64,000 nucleotides of DNA, taken from NCBI GenBank assembly GCA_037039925.1, contig JAXRKP010000033.1, positions 659,161-723,160 on the forward strand, read 5' to 3'. This document shows, in pieces, positions 58,901-64,000 of the stretch (the stretch's first letter is position 1; each line of letters opens with the position of its first letter). Origin of the DNA: Doris montereyensis. Its lineage: Eukaryota > Mollusca > Gastropoda > Nudibranchia > Dorididae. A program made the translations under genes and the position numbers. The notes under the pieces were generated by a model, which saw only the letters and a list, made by a program, of their open reading frames with translations, was not told the DNA's origin and ran no database searches.

Positions 58901-61515
58901 CGATTTAGCTTTAACTTGTTTCTTTTTTCAGCAGGTCAATCTCTAGATCTCTTAGTTAGCTCACATTAAAGAGTTTGCTCGACTATGAAAATCCTCCCTC
59001 TTAGATCTACCTCTACATTTAGATCTAGATCTAGAGATAGATCTAGAGCTACTCTAGACCAACTAAATAATGTTTGGCTGAGGTTGTGCTCGGATTAGAA
59101 TGATAACCTGCTCATTAAGTGGGATGTCAGCTTTTTTATGCTAACAATTACATCGTCATGCTTTAATAACAACCTGCTCATTGAGTGGGAATTCAGCTTG
59201 TGAATAATAAAGTTACAGGCTACCGCCATTCATCGGACCGTCGAAAACACAGTGTGTAATGATAGGAGCAGAAGAAGAAAGGTTAAGTCTAAACGAATTT
59301 AAAGCTTGGTAAGTGAGGAGGAATTAAATCTTTCAATGTGGCAAGGACTATGCACTGGATATATTTCCAGCCTTTTATCACAAGAGCAATTGTAGGCAAA
59401 TTGTTGTAGCTTTACTGCGCACACCTTCCAATGTTAACAACATCCTGATATATCAAGTTGCAAATCAAATATGTCTGTCCATCTCTTCTTAAACAGCTTG
59501 GAAATGTTCTCCTTCACAGAAATAGCAAACAATGTTGAAAATAAAAAGCTTCACGGGCTGCCTTCTAAAAATCTTATCAAGCAATAGTAAATATTTGAAA
59601 ATGCCTTTTTTATGCTACACAAGTCAAAGGAATTTTTTGAAGAATCACCTGATTCAGTCCAACGTCCTACTGACAGCAGAGTGGTGCAACGGAAAACAGC
59701 TGAGTCTGATAACACTGGCTTAGTCAGTTTGTAAGAAGCTAAGAAAGCTGAGAATTCTAAACTATCCCTCTATGATAGTAAATAGCTATGTATACTTCTA
59801 GTGCTCTGTTCAAGCTAACTTTTTAATAGTTTTCACCTTATTTTGTATCCATTTTTCTCTAAACTTTCATCGCTGCTGCTACCTAAAAGAATATGGCCAA
59901 ATAACCTTCTCAATCTCAGCACTTGTCTGCAGCCAAGACTTTAAGTTTTTTTAACTCTATTATGAAAAATTTGGGTGATGAATCTGCTTGAGTGAGGCAG
60001 TGAAAGTGTAAGTGACAGATCTGAAAACAAAAGTGACTCCATGCTGTGAAACATCTCCATTCAAAAATTCAACAGACGAACCTCGACCTTCTTCAAAGTC
60101 CATAATTATAAGAGGAACGAGAAAAGGCCACAGATCTTGAACTAGATCTAGAGTGGTGTAACATCAGTACAGCTACCTAAGAATCAGAAGTAGAGGCCAT
60201 GTAAAGAAAGGATTTTATTTGCATCAATAAATTATCCTAAAAATAGCCTATCTTGTAATAAAAGTTACCCATTTGTATTTATAAACTATACGTTTTGATG
60301 TGATGAAATGTTCCAAATTTCCTTCATAACAACATGGCCACTTTTTTACTAAGACATAATATGATAAAAACATATCTATTCGATCTATATGGAATGAAAA
60401 ACATTTATTATTGATTGAAATGAGAACTCTTATTGAAATAAAGAGAATTCTTAAGGAAATAAAGAGATCTTTTAACAGATACACCAAACAGAAATGACCA
60501 GCTGTACTGACGTTGCTGTGTTGACGTTGGACTACTCTAGATAGTAGAGAACTTAGTTCTCAAATTATTTTCATCTCAAAGATTGAATTCAGTTAATACT
60601 GTACCTTTCAATGAGACAAATTTCACTTATTGTGATGCAACCAATAATATATACTGTTAGGTCTAGATTTGGTATATTTCATTCTTTTCCCCTTTATTCT
60701 TGAAGGATTATCAATTTTACTTATCTATCAAAAAATTATAAAACAATAAATTCCTGATGGATTTTTGTAAAGTTTTCTGTTCATATGCCTAAATAATACC
60801 TTTTTGAATTTTGCAAATCATGGACTTAGCAGTGAAAATTGTTGTTCGAGTCCTATTGAGAGAATATAATTACAAAAACAATAATTCATTTTGGTTCTTC
60901 TTCTGTTCTCATCTCAACACAACATGGACACAATCTCACATACTTGTAAGATAGTGTTATATTCTGATTCCTCATTCTCATTTAGTTTTGTATCACATTA
61001 TTTATTTTTCTCTTGTATGTCAATGTGGTCTATTATGTGGAAATAAAACACCTTTCTTTTGATTAGAGGGTTTCAGCGGGGGCAGTAGGGCAATTCATTT
61101 GGCACTGTGGGATTGAATCAACCAATGACCTCAGTTTCAGGTCTTTATGATACATTACACTATGCACATATTTACTTTAGAAGACATTTGATTGATATCA
61201 GTGCAAAGCAAGTGTCAAGCTCTTTTCTAATTTTCTAAAAATTCTAAAAGATTTCAAACAGTAATGTCATTTTAAACCATATTTTACCTATTGAAAAAAT
61301 AGAACTATGTTTTAAAGCAGTGATGCATAACAATATACCTTTAATTGACTTGTAGCTGTAGTTTAAAACTTGCGTTCGCCTTAATGACTGTGGCGGTGTG
61401 TGACTGTACTATACTACTATTATACTACAAATAGTGACGTGTTACTTACCTGAATATCACTTTTCACATTTGATGCAGTGCGCTGCAACGCGCCGTATGA
61501 TCTCATCGCACACAT
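46732..61515 (-). CDS. Gene B: unrecognised conserved-looking protein (whole gene, 7 coding exons)
   Basis: Joined exons 61515-61450, 57867-57693, 56239-56094, 55409-55226, 52803-52639, 50997-50798 and 46962-46732 give 388 residues. All six junctions are GT-AG and in phase, which would be very unlikely by chance. The protein has no signal peptide or membrane helix. Residues 23-130 look alpha-helical and charged (EELARELSVINNAIEHLSLD; YKNRLANRVVADKQENQIRE). The middle is Gly/Ser/Pro-rich. The C-terminus has Pro/Tyr/Trp-rich patches (VYVPSFTEYQTRYEWPDG) and ends KLPWLRN. Short aromatic/Pro motifs of this sort recall axonemal microtubule-associated proteins, but that is only a hint. The N-terminus may extend upstream, since a phase-compatible donor exists at 62813. 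Introns are 0.7-3.8 kb and contain several repeats. Confidence 0.87.
46985..47110. repeat. 31 bp tandem repeat, 3-4 copies
   Basis: tttatggtgcattttagttc followed by atgcacacaaa, repeated in gene B intron 6 just upstream of the exon 7 acceptor in transcription order. Confidence 0.85.
47111..47565. other. Gene B intron 6, nothing recognised
   Basis: AT-rich intron sequence. Confidence 0.4.
47566..47700 (-). repeat. tRNA-derived SINE family B, copy 3
   Basis: On the minus strand: ttaggctactagacttaaga, ccgtgaggtcctgggttcaa and accctggcagtaaatgg. The B box (ggttcaaaccc type) is intact and the A-box region is diverged. Confidence 0.7.
47701..48094. other. Gene B intron 6, nothing recognised
   Basis: No repeat or exon identified. 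Confidence 0.4.
48095..48700. repeat. Minisatellite array, ~38 bp unit, left part
   Basis: About 15 diverged copies of ttggtctggctagagatcat followed by ctttgggaatcatgattc. The same unit resumes at 50146 beyond a LINE. Confidence 0.92.
48717..50145 (+). mobile_element. LINE family 1 copy splitting the 38-bp array
   Basis: It starts with the family leader (agtgggcaggtgcttgcac) also found at 13239. Endonuclease remnants follow (reading LMVLGDVDTRVGNN near 49255, then SPNGERLIDFC), then linker pieces. At about 49955 there is an internal deletion from ccaatacacaagaaagca to a late reverse-transcriptase segment. The element stops at gtaaacaagaattg, far short of its normal 3' end, and passes straight into the minisatellite at tctggctagagatc. 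Confidence 0.85.
50146..50440. repeat. Minisatellite array, 38 bp unit, right part
   Basis: Seven regular copies of ttggtctggctagagatcat followed by ctttgagaattatgattc. They are more uniform than the left part. Confidence 0.95.
50441..50797. other. Gene B intron 6, diverged short repeats
   Basis: Words such as ttgggaacagtgatttc, gttttgggaacactcattct and cattttggaaacatta recur loosely every 30-45 bp, perhaps an old array. Confidence 0.45.
50798..50997 (-). CDS. Gene B exon 6
   Basis: Acceptor TCTGACAG|GATAC and donor CAG|GTAAAG, phase 0. It encodes YRTIDSLYPKGAGGLAGGVP and ends YEMMSVQEQ. Confidence 0.92.
50998..52638. other. Gene B intron 5 (1641 bp)
   Basis: Contains a G-run at about 51097-51107 and T/A-rich sequence. 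The segment at about 51960-52150 (aatccaagatggcggcgttc, ccgatggcaaccat) looks like part of a dispersed element, but I cannot define its ends. Confidence 0.4.
52639..52803 (-). CDS. Gene B exon 5
   Basis: Acceptor GATTCCAG|CA and donor AAAG|GTTTGT, phase 1. It encodes IGSPCQGQGQRTLSRSMTTL and continues RFGAVPPSNIGTLQKEIRYD. Confidence 0.92.
52804..53321. other. Gene B intron 4, unique part
   Basis: No feature recognised. Confidence 0.4.
53322..54955. repeat. Minisatellite array, 46 bp unit, ~35 copies
   Basis: Unit aggacacatcagtacataaa, tgagaacaacattaatagga and aaggag. The block 53390-53830 is nearly uniform, while later copies show many deletions and rearranged partial units. The array fills about two thirds of gene B intron 4. 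Confidence 0.97.
55065..55215. repeat. ~35 bp tandem repeat, 4 copies
   Basis: gacttgtttcgttttgaaaa followed by tgccatattaaaga-type units. The array ends just before the exon 4 donor of gene B at 55225. Confidence 0.85.
55226..55409 (-). CDS. Gene B exon 4
   Basis: Acceptor CTCAATAG|GGG and donor ACCA|GTAAGT, phase 1. It encodes GLDALTCDAADRINQFGDTI, then RYTGYRQNLTRANRDPFCME and GPQGMVRSHT. Confidence 0.92.
55410..56093. other. Gene B intron 3 (684 bp) with TTA microsatellite
   Basis: (tta)n lies at about 55628-55688. The preceding aaatggaaagcgctatataaa resembles the 3' end of widespread animal SINE or MITE repeats, but only this end is visible. Confidence 0.55.
56094..56239 (-). CDS. Gene B exon 3
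   Basis: Acceptor TTTCCAG|GTGC and donor AAG|GTGTGT, phase 0. It encodes AMSALNKAGSTLYEYKNRLA through LHQWAVSTLRESQK, likely a coiled or helical segment. Confidence 0.9.
56240..57692. other. Gene B intron 2 (1453 bp)
   Basis: AT-rich, no exon or repeat family identified. Confidence 0.45.
57693..57867 (-). CDS. Gene B exon 2
   Basis: Acceptor AATTACAG|GAC and donor TCCA|GTGAGTG, ending in phase 1. It encodes DILQSGNYYITEELARELSV and 38 further residues up to NQDLS. Helical, acidic. Confidence 0.9.
57868..61449. other. Gene B intron 1 (3582 bp)
   Basis: Mostly AT-rich unique sequence. AGATCT-type palindromic clusters lie at 59017-59052 and about 60142-60152. At 61070-61145 a segment with gggattgaatcaacc could be an eroded tRNA-like repeat. 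No other exon detected. Confidence 0.45.
61450..61515 (-). CDS. Gene B exon 1 (start assigned at 61515)
   Basis: ATG at 61515 encodes MCAMRSYGALQRTASNVKSD and IQ. Donor CAG|GTAAGT, phase 0. An acceptor ATTTCAG|C lies in frame upstream at about 61544 and would add PNLPTVVSD. The start is therefore provisional. Confidence 0.75.
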
Positions 61516-61769
61516 GTCAGATACAACTGTGGGAAGATTTGGGCTGAAATGATAATTCTAACCAGAAGTTTCACTTTCCAAACTCAGGTCTCTACCGATA
61601 TTTCTCTTCTTTGCCACTTTCTCTTCTCGTTGCTCGCTTCCCTAGTGATTGCTGTGCTGGCATTAGCAACGATAGACTTTTAATGTTTTCGGTATAAAGA
61701 ACGCCAAGGGAAACCACTCTTACAAAAGTGCTATGCAGCGCATTGTGCGTAACAGTTTCAAATTTCTTT
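61516..61769. promoter_or_regulatory. Possible gene B 5' region
   Basis: Immediately upstream of the assigned start, a pyrimidine-rich stretch leads to an acceptor-like ATTTCAG at 61545-61551. Either this is a 5' UTR with a promoter nearby, or an upstream exon (possibly ending at 62813) is spliced here. Sequence alone does not decide. Confidence 0.3.
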
Positions 61770-62185
61770 TCCTCCTCGTCCTCCTCCTCGTCCTTCTTCT
61801 TCCTCCTCCTTCTTCTTCCTTCTTCTTCTTCTTCTTCTTCCTCCTCCTTCTTCTTCCTTCTTCTTTCCTTCTTCTTCCTTCCTCCTTCTTCTTCTTCTTC
61901 TTCTTCTTCTTCTTCTTCTTCTTCTTCTTCTTCTTCTTCTTCTTCTTCTTCTTCTTCTTCTTCTTCTTCTTCTTCTTCTTCTTTCTTCTTCTTCTTCTTC
62001 TTCTTCTTCTTCTTCTTCTTCTTCTTCTTCTTCTTCTTCTTCTTCTTCTTCTTCTTCTTCTTCTTCTTCTTCTTCTTCTTCTTCTTCTTCTTCTTCTTCT
62101 TCTTCTTCTTCTTCTTCTTCTTCTTCTTCTTCTTCTTCTTCTTCTTCTTCTTCTTCTTCTTCTTCTTCTTCTTCTTCTTCTTCCA
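61770..62185. repeat. (TTC)n / (GAA)n trinucleotide tract, ~415 bp
   Basis: Interrupted TTC/TCC triplets at 61770-61880, then about 100 nearly pure TTC triplets with one extra T near 61981. On the gene B strand this is GAA. The long open frames here are artefacts. Confidence 0.98.
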
Positions 62186-62812
62186 CGATGGACGTTTGTT
62201 TGAGGGTTTTTAAATAAAAACTAGTGTTCACGAGTGGTGTATCCTCTAATCCTTCTTTTGCAACAAAGCGAATGACTGACTAATTAAAGCGACTACAAAG
62301 GAAAGGAGGAATGGCATCCAATGTTTTTTTCATCTATTTTAGTCCAGTAAAGATAACATTGAACCTCTAACTAATTGCAACATAAATGTTTCCTTCTGTA
62401 TATCAAATCCGCATTGTACGCATTGTATCAGGAGTAAAATCAGCCATTGTTTATCTTTCTAGGAGGGTGCTAAGCGGTTCAAATTTTAATAAAAACATTT
62501 TAAAAGCCTGTTTTTGATTTATAACCTGTACGGGTAACCATACTTCGGCGAAAATGGGATATGGACAGATTGTTTGTCTTATCCCGAAAACAGATGTGAC
62601 TAGTTTACACTTACGACTATAATTAAGAAGGAATAAAAGTAAAACAAATAGAAGCCTACATGATGTTACCATATTAGGTGTGAAAAGTTGTGTAATGGTA
62701 TATACTATAACATTAATTTATTCTTTACAGTGATTTCAAGCAGGTACATGTACACAGATCTGAAACACAAGCACGCAGCACATCCCATTTATTATACAAA
62801 GGCGTATCTTAC
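62186..62812. other. Region between TTC tract and pseudogene
   Basis: AT-rich. No coding exon recognised. Confidence 0.4.
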
Positions 62813-62855
62813 CTTGTAGGCCACGCAGTACTTGCGATGTATTCAAAGCAATACT
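62813..62855 (-). other. Possible upstream exon of gene B (donor only)
   Basis: The minus strand reads EYIASTAWPT to a donor ACAAG|GTAAGA in phase 2. That is the phase needed by the acceptor at about 61544 of gene B, giving a continuous reading frame. The 5' limit of the exon is unclear because the sequence runs into the pseudogene. Confidence 0.3.
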
Positions 62856-63970
62856 CTAGTTTATGTCGTCGTTGTCATCACCGTCATCCTCCACGTCTGT
62901 TTCTAGTGAAGCAACGACGTTGAAGCACATGCGTCCGTGACAACCAGAGCAAGCATTTGTACACTTGAGGTCATGTTTCCGACACGGGCAGCGACTTGTT
63001 GAGCATCCAGATTTACATGCGCAAGTAACAACTGCCAACAATCTCGCAGGGGTAGGGGGCAGGTCAATCATGATGGGGACAAGACGGTCATTTTGAATTT
63101 GGAAGCCCCATTTGGTAGGATCCATTTGGTTTGTGAGTGTCGCGTCGAGCCATTCTTGAACCTGATAGTACACACGAAGGCTGTGAAACTTGCTGCTGCT
63201 GTGGTTTGTGGCAATGCTCGGGGCTCTACATACACCGCTGATTTCGCAATCCTTTCTGCGAAACGCTGTTTCCTTGCAACGTCTAAGCTTTCTAAAGAAC
63301 CAGCTCCATAGATAGTTAACAATGCCTTTTCTCCTGATTTAATGACGTCCTGTTTTTGTGCTGAAGAATTTAAAAAAGACGTCAGCAAGCATCTGGAATT
63401 CTTTATCCTGCAGCTTTCGTGAGGCAGTCGCTTTCCCTATGCCAAAAAGACGAGACGTTGTGTCGCAGCCCAGAAGAGCATGAGAGAAAAGTAATCTCAG
63501 CGCATTTTCACCTAGGCAAGATTGTATTTTTCTGATGCAGTACACACGCCGAGTTTGTCTTGTTGATGTCAGATGTATTATGTCGTGGTTCTTGATTTGA
63601 AAATGAGCGCAGCGTAGACAAAGCAAATCAGTATCTTCCACAATAACAACGACATTGTGTTGTTCCGAGACCTCCACTGCTGTGATTACTATGTCCCGAT
63701 CTGCATCTTGCTTTGCATATCTCACAATTTGGCATGACTGCTCTAATGCCTTGCCAAGGAGAGAGACAAAGTCGCGCCTGTTTAGGAAGTTGGCCAAGAA
63801 CATATCTTTGCTCGTCTGAAGAAGGAATTTCAATCAAATATAATTCGCACACCCACACCTGCATTTCTTTTCATGTGTATAACAATCTAACATCTTTTGT
63901 AGAAGGTTCATCACTGTATCCATCAAACACGATGTGACAAGATCCAATTTTTGAAGTGACGTATGTACAA
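62856..63970 (-). pseudogene. Broken copy of a repetitive invertebrate ORF with nuclease-like core and CXC tail
   Basis: Recognisable pieces in order: HIVFDGYSDEPSTKD (about 63930); VVVIVEDTDLLCL (about 63655), like the acidic core of PIN/FEN-type nucleases; HALLGCDTTSRLFGIGKA (about 63480); HSLRVYYQVQEWL (about 63180); and a Cys-rich end, CACKSGCSTSRCPCRKHDLK with CSGCHGRMC, resembling CXC (Tesmin/TSO1-like) domains, then an acidic tail and TAG at 62856. The frame shifts at a T6 run (about 63375) and shifts back at a GCT run (about 63195). Further upstream an in-frame TGA and another shift occur. Such ORFs are multicopy in many invertebrate genomes and are probably mobile-element related; that and the domain names are from memory. 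Confidence 0.75.
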
Positions 63971-64000
63971 TATTAAAAAAGTATGGTACCTACTGCTTTG

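Noticed and set aside
61728..62231. Poly-Phe, poly-Ser, poly-Glu frames
   Set aside because: Shadow of the TTC/GAA tract.

Overview
The window reads as a stretch of an AT-rich animal nuclear genome. Genes are split by GT-AG introns, tandem repeats are very abundant, and there are decayed RTE-type LINEs and tRNA-derived SINEs. Short palindromic AGATCT clusters, the LINE types and the gene structure suggest a mollusc, probably a gastropod. That placement is inference from general familiarity and no search was run.

Genes. (1) TMEM9, a small endolysosomal membrane protein, lies on the minus strand from 25612 down to 9145 in five coding exons. All splice phases fit and the model gives 193 residues; the last intron is 13.7 kb and full of repeats. 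(2) Gene B lies on the minus strand from 61515 down to 46732. Its seven coding exons are in perfect phase and give at least 388 residues. I do not recognise the protein. (3) Gene C is a set of plus-strand candidate exons at 30832-31067, 31202-31343, 31616-31727, 36913-36999 and 40889-41011. The phases allow two different gene models. (4) A frame-broken copy of a repetitive invertebrate ORF (nuclease-like core plus a CXC cysteine tail) lies on the minus strand from about 63970 to 62856.

Layout. 1-9 kb: minisatellites, short dispersed repeats, a head-to-head SINE pair and a CENP-B/Tigger fragment. 9-25.6 kb: TMEM9 with its repeat-filled intron, which holds AGT triplets, a mariner-like remnant, a LINE carrying a nested LINE, and 44-bp, 13-bp and 36-bp arrays. 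27.4-30.3 kb: a 2.8-kb LINE copy. 30.8-41 kb: gene C exons between 24-bp and 27-bp arrays, more LINE pieces and a CT tract. 41-46.5 kb: a 40-bp array, a second CT tract and AT-rich DNA. 46.5-62 kb: gene B, whose introns hold a LINE-split 38-bp array and a 1.6-kb 46-bp array, with a 0.4-kb TTC tract just upstream. 62.8-64 kb: the CXC-family pseudogene.

By a rough sum of array spans, tandem arrays make up close to a fifth of the window. Many long open frames are products of repeat units whose length is a multiple of three and are not genes. I found no operon, phage, CRISPR array or rRNA, and no intact tRNA gene. The most useful leads are the unrecognised gene B, the ambiguous gene C splicing with a splice acceptor that looks built from a minisatellite unit, and the LINE insertions with readable target-site duplications.
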